DNA from: Ceriagrion tenellum
Lineage: Eukaryota; Arthropoda; Insecta; Odonata; Coenagrionidae
Reading direction: 5' to 3'
Length of the DNA stretch: 64,000 nt
Assembly: GCA_963169105.1 (NCBI GenBank)
Contig: OY720643.1
Location: 101,939,697 to 102,003,696 of the forward strand
Both the position numbers and the translations under genes were made by a program. Of this stretch, positions 18,577 through 26,281 are shown one piece after another (position 1 is the first letter of the stretch; every line of letters begins with the position of its first letter). The notes under the pieces are model-generated. The model did no database searches. It saw only the letters and a program-made list of their open reading frames with translations, and was not told the origin of the DNA.

Positions 18577-19613
18577 TCGATAGAGTGTACAACGACCCTG
18601 CTCATCCCGCGAGTTTTTCCACACTCGATAAATTACACAAAGCGACTAGGATTCCGAGAAACACATTACGCGAGTGGTTAGATTCTCAGGAGACGTATAC
18701 TCTACATAGACAGGTGAGGAAAAGATTTCCTCGAAACCGCTACGATGTGTCCTACATTGACGAGTGCTGGCAATGTGATTTGAATGATTTGCGAGGTTTG
18801 AAGAAGTTCAACAGAGGGTATTGTTACATTTTGACTGTGATAGACTTATTTTCTAGGTACGCATGGGTGAGAGCTATACGAAGTAAACGAGCAGATGAAA
18901 TAGTCAACGCTTTTAAGGATATATTTCGCGAGAGAAAGCCGTTGAAAATTCAGAGCGATAAGGGAAGTGAATTTGTCAATGCTAAATTTAAAGATTTTCT
19001 CTCGCGTTGTGGAGTGAAATTTTACACTACAAATAATCCAGACATAAAAGCAAGCCTCGTGGAACGATTCAATCGCACTCTAAAAACTAAAATGTACAAG
19101 TATTTTACAAAATACGTCACTTACAATTACATTGATGTGCTTCCAAAACTTGTGAGTAGTTATAACAATAGCGTTCATTCGAGTATAGGCATCGCACCCT
19201 CCAAGGTGAACGCAAAGAATGCGTTTGCGGTCGCTAGCCGGAGAAGAAATGTTGCGAAAAAGTATTCAAAATTTAAAATCGGTGATCACGTGAGGATTAG
19301 CAAAGAACGGCTTCCGTTCGCTAAAGGTTACACTGCTAATTACACCAGAGAAATATTTAGAGTGGTAGGCATAGATAGTACTAGAGAAATACCAACTTAT
19401 AAGTTGCAGGATATGAATGGGGGGAATATAAGCGGAAGTTTTTACGCGCAAGAGTTAGTTAAGGTGAACGTATCCGCAGAGACGGAATACAGGATCGAGA
19501 AGATTTTGAGGCGTAGAGGACGCGCTTCTAATCTCGAATATTTCGTAAAGTGGGAAGGATACCCGAAATCATTTAACTCTTGGGTTGCGGCATCTTCCGT
19601 GCGTAAATTATGA
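18381..19613 (+). CDS. retroviral-type integrase with C-terminal chromodomain
   Basis: A 410-residue integrase that inserts the element into the host genome. The N-terminal 45 residues are basic and disordered. A zinc-less helical domain (about 60-115) precedes the RNase H-fold catalytic core with D133 (QCDLND), D193 (QSDKGSEF) and E228 (LVERFN), a D,D-35-E arrangement with all three residues present. An SH3-like stretch follows (FKIGDHVRIS, about 298-307). A chromodomain occupies 369-410, with Y370 and the aromatic residues W391 and W401 (EYFVKWEGYP). Chromodomains on integrases of chromoviruses and Polintons can bind methylated histone tails and steer integration. The only usable ATG is 18381, which overlaps the previous gene by 196 bp. 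The stop overlaps the next start as ATGA. It appears intact. Confidence 0.93.
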   Translation: MGTHKRKTRSNGKSVTNTRRKKDAKKKADGGRKNITKVTTSQGITEKKWAQNKKEIFRTRVGDDVIDRVYNDPAHPASFSTLDKLHKATRIPRNTLREWLDSQETYTLHRQVRKRFPRNRYDVSYIDECWQCDLNDLRGLKKFNRGYCYILTVIDLFSRYAWVRAIRSKRADEIVNAFKDIFRERKPLKIQSDKGSEFVNAKFKDFLSRCGVKFYTTNNPDIKASLVERFNRTLKTKMYKYFTKYVTYNYIDVLPKLVSSYNNSVHSSIGIAPSKVNAKNAFAVASRRRNVAKKYSKFKIGDHVRISKERLPFAKGYTANYTREIFRVVGIDSTREIPTYKLQDMNGGNISGSFYAQELVKVNVSAETEYRIEKILRRRGRASNLEYFVKWEGYPKSFNSWVAASSVRKL

Positions 19614-20716
19614 ACGAGTTTTACTTGACGTTACCAAGCGATAGCTCTCGCGAATTCTTTCCTCAAAACACAATAGCTCATTACCGAACTAAACTGAGTC
19701 ATCGTATCGATATAGAGAATGATGAGTGGTATGTAGGCTTGGCGGAGATTTCGATTCCGTCAATCGATTTAGAAGATATAGCTCCGACTCATCCTCCAAC
19801 CGATTTGATTGAATTAGAAGAGGGAGCTTCAACTCACAAAGATGAAGGTAGTGTAGTAGAAAAGATAGGTCCTGCTAATCCCCCAACCCATTTAATTGGA
19901 GGGGAAGAGGAAGCTTTAACTCGTAAAGATAACAGAACACGAACAGAGGAAGGGTTAGTTAGAGGAGAAGAAGGTGGACCCGGGGATGTTCGAGTCAAAA
20001 TTGCGATAGAAAAAGGTCTTTTCTTCGAGATTCCGCAAGGAACGTACGGAAGCGTATGTATTGCTTTTGCTTCGTCATTTACTGCTACCCCCCGCCGTAT
20101 AAGGGATAAAATAGTAAACAATATCATGAGATCTGTAGATGAATTAGCAATACGAGATGGACAGGTAGGTGTATACGAACGACGTTTACCAGACTCAGTC
20201 ATAATAAGTGCAAAGGATGTCACATATTCACTACCATCAGGAGTCTATGACTCATTCAGAGACTTAATTAAAATATCTTTAGAGGGTTTTTCTAGCGCAG
20301 GACAAAAAAAGATAAAAGAGGAATGGAGATTATTATCGTCTTTCCTGATTCGGATGACGGATGAAGTTGATGATGCAAACGTACAAAATATATTCAACAA
20401 TGTTAAAGCAACTTTCTCAAAATCGAGTGGTAAACGAGGGAGGAGAAGTATAACTCCTGCTCCTAAAAACATTTACGTGTACACCGACATTATTAAGCCT
20501 CAGTTTGTGGGTGATTCCTTGAGTCGCTGTTTACGTATACTCAATACTAGAGTTGGAGGGTATCAGGTATTCAATCCGATTTTCTATTACCCCGTCGAAA
20601 AGAACAACATTGAAAGCGTTGAGATTTTAATGTCCGATAAACTCGGTGAGCCTATTCCATTTCATAGTGGGATACAATCTTCAATAATGGTGTTGCATTT
20701 TATAAAAAAGAAGTAA
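19610..20716 (+). CDS. penton-like minor capsid protein
   Basis: A 368-residue protein in the place of the Polinton minor capsid (penton, single jelly-roll) gene. The N-terminus (FYLTLPSDSS, then NTIAHYRTKL, then WYVGLAEISIPS) matches the pattern I associate with this family. An unusual acidic insert lies at about 55-120. It contains a duplicated unit of roughly 23 residues (APTHPPTDLI and GPANPPTHLI, each followed by Glu-rich and KD segments). After it, FFEIPQGTYGS resumes the beta-rich body. Penton proteins close the capsid vertices. The gene starts at ATGA with the integrase stop. Assignment to the penton is from position and N-terminal pattern; the fold itself is not proven here. Confidence 0.8.
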   Translation: MNEFYLTLPSDSSREFFPQNTIAHYRTKLSHRIDIENDEWYVGLAEISIPSIDLEDIAPTHPPTDLIELEEGASTHKDEGSVVEKIGPANPPTHLIGGEEEALTRKDNRTRTEEGLVRGEEGGPGDVRVKIAIEKGLFFEIPQGTYGSVCIAFASSFTATPRRIRDKIVNNIMRSVDELAIRDGQVGVYERRLPDSVIISAKDVTYSLPSGVYDSFRDLIKISLEGFSSAGQKKIKEEWRLLSSFLIRMTDEVDDANVQNIFNNVKATFSKSSGKRGRRSITPAPKNIYVYTDIIKPQFVGDSLSRCLRILNTRVGGYQVFNPIFYYPVEKNNIESVEILMSDKLGEPIPFHSGIQSSIMVLHFIKKK

Positions 20717-20745
20717 TTTCGATTAGTTCGTCATTAAGCAACGAG

Positions 20746-21183
20746 ATGGCTCCGGTAGCGGATCGTTATTATGCATACTATGCAAGACAGGTGGGAGGAG
20801 AGGTGGGACCAATATATCGAGCATCATATCGCGTGCAAAAAGGGAGGGGTATTGGGAGTTTTTTAGCCGGTCTATGGCGTTATGCTAAACCTTTATTGTT
20901 TAGCGGACTTAAGACTGTGGGGAAGGAGGTTGCAAGTGCGGGAGCAGCTGCCATCGGTGATCTTGGCACCAAACCGGTTAAGGAGATATTACGCAATAGA
21001 TTAAACGAGGCAGGACAGAATTTGAAGCGTAAGGCTGAGGAAAAGTTGTTTAAAGGGGGGAGATTGAGGATACCAAAACGTCCTCGCTTGATTAAAATAA
21101 AACCACGAGGTGGAAAGAAAAAACAGCATTCAACGAGAGGGCGAAGAGCGAAGAAGGTCGCGTCGAGAGATATTTTTTCATAA
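20746..21183 (+). CDS. basic core/pX-like virion protein
   Basis: A 145-residue protein. It begins with Tyr/Ala-rich sequence (DRYYAYYARQ). Next is a Gly-rich amphipathic segment (GRGIGSFLAG, then ALKTVG-type helix, residues about 38-70). The C-terminus is a strongly basic tail (KRPRLIKIKPRGGKKK). This order recurs just upstream of the major capsid gene in Polintons and adintoviruses. The GIGSFL region resembles the membrane-lytic part of adenovirus protein VI or pX-type proteins, and the tail suits DNA binding. It is therefore a likely substrate of the viral protease. It starts 29 bp after the penton stop, and its TAA overlaps the MCP ATG as TAATG. Confidence 0.8.
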   Translation: MAPVADRYYAYYARQVGGEVGPIYRASYRVQKGRGIGSFLAGLWRYAKPLLFSGLKTVGKEVASAGAAAIGDLGTKPVKEILRNRLNEAGQNLKRKAEEKLFKGGRLRIPKRPRLIKIKPRGGKKKQHSTRGRRAKKVASRDIFS

Positions 21184-22469
21184 TGGCTGAGCATATGCTG
21201 AGTTCGTTGGATTTATTCCAACCTAATCCACCCATACAGACTAACATTCTATCTAAACGCTTGGTGCCTTACAAACCCATATCTTCGTTGGACAATCGAT
21301 CAGTCATTGAATTTGCAATTAAAGATTCTGGTGACTCGTACAGAGATTTAAATAGTATATACCTCAAGCTCAAAGTAAAGATTTGCAAGACAAATTTTAA
21401 TGATTTTACCGATGCAGATACTAATCAGCCAGGTATTGTCAACAATATTCTACACTCGCTATTCGAGCAATGTGACGTTTATTTCAATGGGACTCTTGTC
21501 ACACCTTCCGAGGATAATTATCACTATAGAAGTTATTTGGAAAACGTTCTAAACTATGGATCTGATGCTAGTAGAACGCACTTGCGTAATGTTGGTTGGG
21601 AATTGGACACGGGGGCTGATGTTAACAAGACCGATAGCAACAATGCTGGGTACATGAAACGAAAATCGTGGTTCAAGAATAGTGCCGAGGTTGAATTGTA
21701 TGGTAAATTACACGTGGACGTATTTAATCAAACACAGCTGCTATTCAATGGTGTAGACATTAATATTAGATTAATGCTCTCGAAACCTGCTTTCTATCTA
21801 ATGGGTGGGGATGGTGGGGTTTTGCGAATACTCGACGCAACGCTATACGTGCGGCATCATGATATTAATCCTTCGATATTAGTAGCGCATAGTAAAATGT
21901 TAGAACGAGACAAAGGTAAATATCATTACAAGCGAACAGAATTGAAAACGTTCACTGTACCCTCAGGCGGACGAACTTTAAGTATTGACAACGCAATCGT
22001 TGGACGAATACCAAACACTCTAATATTTGCAATGGTCGACAATGACTCGTACGCTGGTGATGTTGATAAGAATCCATTTGCACTCTCTCACTACTCACTC
22101 GAGAATTTTTCGCTCTTTGTGAACGGAGTTCAGATTCCTTCAGAGGGACTGGAATGCAAATTCAACAGCAAACAATATTGGGCACGAGCGTATGATACAA
22201 TTTTCTCCGGTAGTGGAATAAAGCATCACGATAAGGGAAATCAAATCACTTACGATATGTTTGGACATGGTTATTTTATGTTAGTATTCGATCTCACACC
22301 GGACGATTCAGGTAACGAGGACTATATAAGTTTAAGGGATACAGGTGTGGTGAGAATAGAGGCGAGATTTGAAAACGAATTGGCTAAAACCGTAACGTGC
22401 TTGGTCTTTGCTGAATATGATGCTACACTAGAAATTGATAAAAACAGGAAGATTATCACAAATTTTTAG
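21183..22469 (+). CDS. double-jelly-roll major capsid protein
   Basis: A 428-residue major capsid protein. The start is fixed by the TAATG overlap. Recognisable family landmarks are YKPISSLDNR near the start, then SYRDLNSIYLKLKVK, then NNILHSLFEQCDVYFNG, then YHYRSYLENVLNYG. These fit the animal Polinton MCP family, often annotated as F54H12.2-like, which folds as two tandem jelly rolls and forms hexon-like trimers. Two beta-rich halves are suggested: about 30-215 and 235-420. The length is somewhat below the 500 or more residues seen in some relatives. No stop or frameshift is present. It is followed after 2 bp by the protease gene, which would mature the virion. Confidence 0.9.
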   Translation: MAEHMLSSLDLFQPNPPIQTNILSKRLVPYKPISSLDNRSVIEFAIKDSGDSYRDLNSIYLKLKVKICKTNFNDFTDADTNQPGIVNNILHSLFEQCDVYFNGTLVTPSEDNYHYRSYLENVLNYGSDASRTHLRNVGWELDTGADVNKTDSNNAGYMKRKSWFKNSAEVELYGKLHVDVFNQTQLLFNGVDINIRLMLSKPAFYLMGGDGGVLRILDATLYVRHHDINPSILVAHSKMLERDKGKYHYKRTELKTFTVPSGGRTLSIDNAIVGRIPNTLIFAMVDNDSYAGDVDKNPFALSHYSLENFSLFVNGVQIPSEGLECKFNSKQYWARAYDTIFSGSGIKHHDKGNQITYDMFGHGYFMLVFDLTPDDSGNEDYISLRDTGVVRIEARFENELAKTVTCLVFAEYDATLEIDKNRKIITNF

Positions 22470-22471
22470 TC

Positions 22472-22987
22472 ATGGATAACGTTCAAATCGATAAAGTATT
22501 ACGTAATAGGTTGGGTGAATCATTTCGTGGAGTATATCCTTCCGATAAGTTACCACACTCACCAAAAAATGGCATTTTCATAGTTAATTTAGATCCGGCT
22601 ACTTTTCCAGGTTCTCATTGGGTAGCTATTTTCATATATAATCAATTTGCAGAATACTTCGACTCGTACGGCTTAAGCCCCTTTGTTCCAAAAATTTTGG
22701 ATTTTTTAAAGCCTTTCAACTGTGATTACAATCGCGTTCAAATACAAAGCTTTCATTCCGACATTTGTGGGGAATATTGTTGCTTGTATGCAGTTAGTAA
22801 ATCTTTAGGTCACTCGCTACACAAATTCCTCATCAAATTCAATCACACAACCCCACACCTCAACGACTGCCGCACCCTGGAGCTGTTTCGACTCGCCTTT
22901 GGTGGGATGAGGAGTGATACGAGGTGTCATCCCCGAGCCCAGCGTTGCTGTTCCAGAATAAATACAGTGCATCGGGTGAGGAGGTGA
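22472..22987 (+). CDS. adenain-like cysteine protease
   Basis: A 171-residue maturation protease. The catalytic set is visible: H49 (GSHWVA), D64 (EYFDSYG), Q92 and C99 (QSFHSDICGEYC). The Q-to-C spacing of 7 is that of adenain. In adenoviruses and adintoviruses it cleaves capsid and core precursors during maturation. The ATG lies 2 bp after the MCP stop. The C-terminal 25 or so residues are Arg/Cys-rich (RCHPRAQRCCSR) and do not look like the usual end of this family, so the normal end may have been replaced. An AATAAA (22957-22962) lies inside the 3' part of the frame. Confidence 0.92.
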   Translation: MDNVQIDKVLRNRLGESFRGVYPSDKLPHSPKNGIFIVNLDPATFPGSHWVAIFIYNQFAEYFDSYGLSPFVPKILDFLKPFNCDYNRVQIQSFHSDICGEYCCLYAVSKSLGHSLHKFLIKFNHTTPHLNDCRTLELFRLAFGGMRSDTRCHPRAQRCCSRINTVHRVRR

Positions 22988-23012
22988 TTATTAGAGAAGA
23001 ATCAATTGCAGA

Positions 23013-23549
23013 ATGCAGATCGTGGCATCCGTGAGTTTCAACCAAGGTGGCGTGACGGAGCTTGCAGCCGTCGACGTTGATTCCAACCGTCTTTTTTGGG
23101 GCTCTTTCAAACAACATGACAAACTTGTTGCTGGGGGAAAGAAGCTTCGGTTTCAAGACCCTCTGAACTGTGATGAGACTTCCTTCCACAGTGGATTCCT
23201 CTCTTACGCTGAGCTCCGTCCCACTTTGGAGGCCATCATTGAAGGAGCGACCGCTCTCTTTGCATTCAGTGAGAAAGAGTGTGACTTTCTCTCCAATCTC
23301 ACGCAGCGTACTTTCATCTCTTTGAAGAAGGAACTTCATTGCCCCCCACCCGAAAAATGTAGCTTTATTGCATTTTCCTGCCTCAATCCATGTCACAAAT
23401 TGCGCAGTAGCACTTGCGCACTGAGAGACGCACATTCCCTCGCTCAATGGTTTCAGTATAACCGTCTCAAGGCTGAAGTTGACCCATGCCCATCCGGTGA
23501 TGACGCTTGTTCCCCCGCTCCTCCTCCCCCATCATCCTCTTCCTCTTAA
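23013..23549 (+). CDS. accessory protein A, possibly RNase H-like fold
   Basis: A 178-residue protein of unknown function. Order of elements: a beta strand pair (VASVSFN, then TELAAVDVD), LFWGSFK, a helix (LSYAELRPTLEAI), FSEKECDFL, and near 135-147 a CALRDAHSLAQWF motif. The last 25 residues are a Pro/Ser tail. The gene two positions downstream (24327-24800) has the same elements in the same order (IEFQGF, TWLFK, FELENIL, KASFL, CARKNCHKLANW), so the two look like diverged duplicates. The strand order and the CA...LA-W motif suggest an RNase H/DEDD-like fold, but the acidic residues of an active nuclease are not convincing. Codons are more GC-rich than in the capsid genes. An opposing frame (22860-23447) is taken as its shadow. 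Confidence 0.7.
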   Translation: MQIVASVSFNQGGVTELAAVDVDSNRLFWGSFKQHDKLVAGGKKLRFQDPLNCDETSFHSGFLSYAELRPTLEAIIEGATALFAFSEKECDFLSNLTQRTFISLKKELHCPPPEKCSFIAFSCLNPCHKLRSSTCALRDAHSLAQWFQYNRLKAEVDPCPSGDDACSPAPPPPSSSSS

Positions 23550-23581
23550 GCAACCTGCGAGCGCAACGCTTGTCAGTTGCT

Positions 23582-24175
23582 ATGGTGTCGCCGTCGGAGG
23601 AAGTGGTCCTGCAGTCTCCCCCCGTCAAGAGGAAGAGACCAGCTGCACATCATCCCAGTCCCGCTGCATCTCTATTCTCGAACAATCTGCTACTTCAAAC
23701 AGTGTATTATTTAAATGGTACAAAGTCGAAGAGTGTGTGTGTTGGTTACGATCCTGGCAGAGACTTTGAGCCGGTAGTGCAATTTAACCAAGTAAACAAA
23801 AAGAGTGTAATTGTTTCGCAAGCCGGTTGGACTAATATTCTAAATTCAGAAGAGACTGTGGGTGTTTTTTTCTACAAAGGTGAAAAAGAACAATTAACTT
23901 CATCCTGCTTAGCCTATGCAAATTATTTTGGGAAGAGACATTTGGTTATTAAGAACATAAGCTCGTTTAACTTGAACGGTGACGAATGGTATGCTCTAAC
24001 AAAATTCTCCAAGCTGATAAATCTATTTCTTCGAAGACTTACGAACAGTCGCGATAAAGTGAGACAATTTCTCGCTACTAATTTATCTAATAATACGTTT
24101 AATTTCGATTTGGAAAGACTTGAATTGGAGATGGTACTCATAACGTATGATTTGCCTGGTAATCAAAAAGTATAA
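23582..24175 (+). CDS. accessory protein B, unknown
   Basis: A 197-residue protein, not recognised as a named family. The first ATG giving a sensible start is at 23582; the frame extends upstream without a better one. A basic motif (VKRKRPAAHH, about residues 13-22) looks like a nuclear localisation signal. The rest appears as a mixed alpha/beta domain (VCVGYDPGRDF, PVVQFNQV, SVIVSQAGWTNIL, VGVFFYKG) followed by a helical, basic C-terminal half (FSKLINLFLRRL). It lies 32 bp after protein A and before its relative at 24327, so the three probably form one transcription unit. Confidence 0.72.
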   Translation: MVSPSEEVVLQSPPVKRKRPAAHHPSPAASLFSNNLLLQTVYYLNGTKSKSVCVGYDPGRDFEPVVQFNQVNKKSVIVSQAGWTNILNSEETVGVFFYKGEKEQLTSSCLAYANYFGKRHLVIKNISSFNLNGDEWYALTKFSKLINLFLRRLTNSRDKVRQFLATNLSNNTFNFDLERLELEMVLITYDLPGNQKV

Positions 24176-24326
24176 CTTGGTTATGCTCTGATTTTTCCAG
24201 CGCGTGTGAGTGTAAGGCTTTTTGACCTCTAGCACGAAGTAAAATTCTGCAAGTCAAAAGGTCTTTGATGTGTGTTCAACCCCTGGCATTGGGCGTAAAA
24301 ACCTTGTAAGTTGGACATACATCGCG

Positions 24327-24800
24327 ATGAGTGCCATTATTGAATTTCAAGGGTTTACCGATAATGATAATAATAGTTACATAGTCAAGGAATTGGCTAT
24401 TATCTCTGTTCAAAACAAATGCTGCAATACGTGGCTCTTTAAATCACCGGAGAAATTGCTGCATGCAAAAGAGGCGACTTGGTTGGTGGATAATTATCAC
24501 GGTTTGATTGAATATTTGGGGGAGGTAGATTATTTCGAATTGGAGAATATACTTTATACTTATACAAAGACATTTACACGTCTGTTCACCAAAGGTGCAC
24601 AAAAGGCATCTTTCTTAACCAGTCTCCTTCCCAGAGGTATTTGCGTGGCTAATCTAGAATTGTATGGTTGTCCCTCGCTTAAAAAATTGACTACAAATGA
24701 GGGATGTTTAATCGAAGCTCATATGGATGGTAATTTGCAATGTGCAAGAAAAAACTGTCACAAGTTGGCAAATTGGTGTATGCAAACAAAAATTTGTTAA
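24327..24800 (+). CDS. accessory protein C, diverged relative of accessory protein A
   Basis: A 157-residue protein. The start at 24327 gives MSAIIEFQGF; the upstream part of the frame is unlikely to be coding. Landmarks: IEFQGFTD, IVKELAII, TWLFK, NYHGLIEYLG, FELENIL, FTKGAQKASFL, ICVANLELYGCPSL and CARKNCHKLANWC. This pattern (VKE, WLF, N-x-HG, KG-x-K, NLE...CPSL) recurs in proteins I associate with arthropod genomes and their viruses. It is compatible with an RNase H-like fold. It shares element order with 23013-23549. No membrane segment or signal peptide is present. Function unknown. Confidence 0.72.
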   Translation: MSAIIEFQGFTDNDNNSYIVKELAIISVQNKCCNTWLFKSPEKLLHAKEATWLVDNYHGLIEYLGEVDYFELENILYTYTKTFTRLFTKGAQKASFLTSLLPRGICVANLELYGCPSLKKLTTNEGCLIEAHMDGNLQCARKNCHKLANWCMQTKIC

Positions 24801-24813
24801 AAACTTTTTTGTA

Positions 24814-25107
24814 ATGGGTGGTTTAGATTGTTTTGTTAGTAGTCTTTTTCTGTTATGTAACATTACCATGTTTTCTTCCTTCATTTATCATGTCGTTCAA
24901 TTAAATGGATATAATTGTATTGAGAGTTATTTACTTGAGAATGGATACTTGAACAAAAGTGGTACGAGTATGGAGATGCAATTATATGCAATCAGAAGTG
25001 CAGTGCGTTTATTGCAAGAACAATATAATATTAGTGGAGATGGTGAATTGAACTATGAGACGATGTATTTTGTAAACAATATAACCAACACCTCCATGTG
25101 TGGTTGA
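24814..25107 (+). CDS. small secreted protein resembling a matrix metalloproteinase propeptide
   Basis: A 97-residue protein. The N-terminal about 28 residues are hydrophobic (CFVSSLFLLCN, then FSSFIYHVV), a likely signal peptide or membrane anchor. Residues 37-97 follow the peptidoglycan-binding-like/MMP propeptide pattern: YLLENGYL, a linker, then AIRSAVRLLQEQYNI, GDGELNYET, and a terminal MCG directly before the stop. In metalloproteinases the propeptide ends in a cysteine-switch CG that blocks the catalytic zinc; here the protein stops at that point and no catalytic domain follows. It could act as a decoy or inhibitor-like module, or be a truncated remnant. The gene starts 14 bp after accessory protein C; an internal ATG at 24868 is an alternative start. 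Confidence 0.6.
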   Translation: MGGLDCFVSSLFLLCNITMFSSFIYHVVQLNGYNCIESYLLENGYLNKSGTSMEMQLYAIRSAVRLLQEQYNISGDGELNYETMYFVNNITNTSMCG

Positions 25108-25127
25108 TGTATTTATTGCAAAAAAAA

Positions 25128-25133
25128 AATAAA
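25128..25133 (+). terminator. poly(A) signal of the plus-strand right-arm genes
   Basis: AATAAA follows the stop of the last plus-strand gene by about 20 bp and precedes a T-rich stretch. It lies between the convergent plus- and minus-strand genes. Confidence 0.55.
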
Positions 25134-25241
25134 TATTTTTTTGTAAACCCATATTTTTCCTCTTTTATTTCTATGATACCCTTTGCATTAGTGGTAAGGT
25201 ATTAAATGAAAAAGAGCATAGTTAGGTATAATTCTTTTTTA

Positions 25242-25934
25242 TTAAAACAAAGTAATATCATTAGGTACAACATTGAGTACAAAAGTGTAGGATTTTATAA
25301 ACTCTCCTTTTTCCTCGTCAGTTTGTCCATAGTTGATTCTTGACTTTTGTCCCGTAGTAAATGTCACTGGGCGCACACAATCTGGTTCGTCACAGGTCAA
25401 TCCTAAGGGTCTTACTTTTGATGCATGGGCACCACCACCACCATCACGTTCCACAATTTCTGATCCTTTTGGTAAATAAAGCGTGAAAGCACCATCACAC
25501 GCTATGGTGTTATCATGATGTATCTTGTACACATTGCACACGATAGATGTTTCTTGATTCATTGCTTTCTCCAACATTTCACCCGTGAGTTTCAACTGTT
25601 TCACTGTGGACACGTTGAACCGCTCAATAACTTTAGTAACTGGATTCCGAAAGCCAGAAAAGTTAATACTCCGCCCCACGAGAGCAATCATCTTATCCAT
25701 ATGTTTCACTTCAACATAGTATCTATCGTCAAGCTTCATATGAAGAATAAGATCGTTTTGGTCATTGTTCTCCAGCAGCGGTGAGGGAAGACACACTTCG
25801 TACACATTGCTCACGCTCCCCTTAACTTTGCTAACGCGAAGCTGATGCGCACCACCCAGCTCTGCACTTGTAGATAGTAGTATGTCCCGCATCCTTACAC
25901 CACGCTGGATCGGTGAGGTCTGATGTACAATCAT
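25242..25934 (-). CDS. right terminal gene, unknown function; paralogue of the left terminal gene
   Basis: A 230-residue protein of unknown function, transcribed inward from the right end. It aligns over most of its length with the left terminal protein (8046-8678): DLILHMKLDDRYY against FLLTVKFNTSYY, VGRSINFSGF, IERFN, a Gly-rich stretch (DGGGG, about 164-168), KSRINYG, and the NDITLF end. It has extra Cys residues (C181, C186) not matched on the left. Two starts are possible, ATG at 25934 or at 25892. The stop codon is embedded in an AATAAA (25238-25243). The mirrored placement suggests an old inverted duplication of a terminal segment, with the copies since diverged in sequence and perhaps in function. 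Confidence 0.85.
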   Translation of the reverse strand: MIVHQTSPIQRGVRMRDILLSTSAELGGAHQLRVSKVKGSVSNVYEVCLPSPLLENNDQNDLILHMKLDDRYYVEVKHMDKMIALVGRSINFSGFRNPVTKVIERFNVSTVKQLKLTGEMLEKAMNQETSIVCNVYKIHHDNTIACDGAFTLYLPKGSEIVERDGGGGAHASKVRPLGLTCDEPDCVRPVTFTTGQKSRINYGQTDEEKGEFIKSYTFVLNVVPNDITLF

Positions 25935-25948
25935 CGTCGTGATTCTCT

Positions 25949-26137
25949 TTATAATGGCTCAACCGTTGGCTCAATCACCTCATCCTCCACAATGATTCGC
26001 AGAGAAATCTCGGGGGCGTGGCTAATTTTTCTATCCACGTCGGTATTCGATGACTCCATTCTAGTAGGCTTCATCCATGTCTTCCAAAAGCAATATGACA
26101 AAGACTGACTCGTGTAACTCTTGATCCCTCCCTTCAT
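25949..26137 (-). CDS. short upstream ORF in the right-end leader
   Basis: A 62-codon ORF between the right TATA box and the right terminal gene. It is acidic towards its end (IIVEDEVIEPTVEPL) and has no recognisable domain. It stops 14 bp before the next ATG. It could be a regulatory upstream ORF, a small gene, or chance. Confidence 0.3.
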   Translation of the reverse strand: MKGGIKSYTSQSLSYCFWKTWMKPTRMESSNTDVDRKISHAPEISLRIIVEDEVIEPTVEPL

Positions 26138-26224
26138 GGATCAGAGGTCTGGTTATAATAGGAGACATAACCTGTCCCATACTGCAGTAACTGCATATAT
26201 GACTAAAAGTTTCGCTCGCTGGTT

Positions 26225-26232
26225 CTTTTATA
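26225..26232 (-). promoter_or_regulatory. TATA box of the right terminal gene
   Basis: On the minus strand TATAAAAG lies about 50 bp inside the right TIR. It mirrors the left-end TATA box. The expected start is near 26200, giving a leader of about 265 nt that includes a short ORF. Confidence 0.65.
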
Positions 26233-26281
26233 TCCTCCCCAACCATGAGCTAATCTTGCTCTTGGGTTGCGTCAGACGCTC

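Noticed and set aside
22860..23447. 195-codon minus-strand open frame at the protease/accessory gene border
   Set aside because: It lies antisense to the plus-strand gene 23013-23549, which fits the gene order and shares a motif pattern with 24327-24800. It also runs into the protease 3' end. Treated as a shadow frame.
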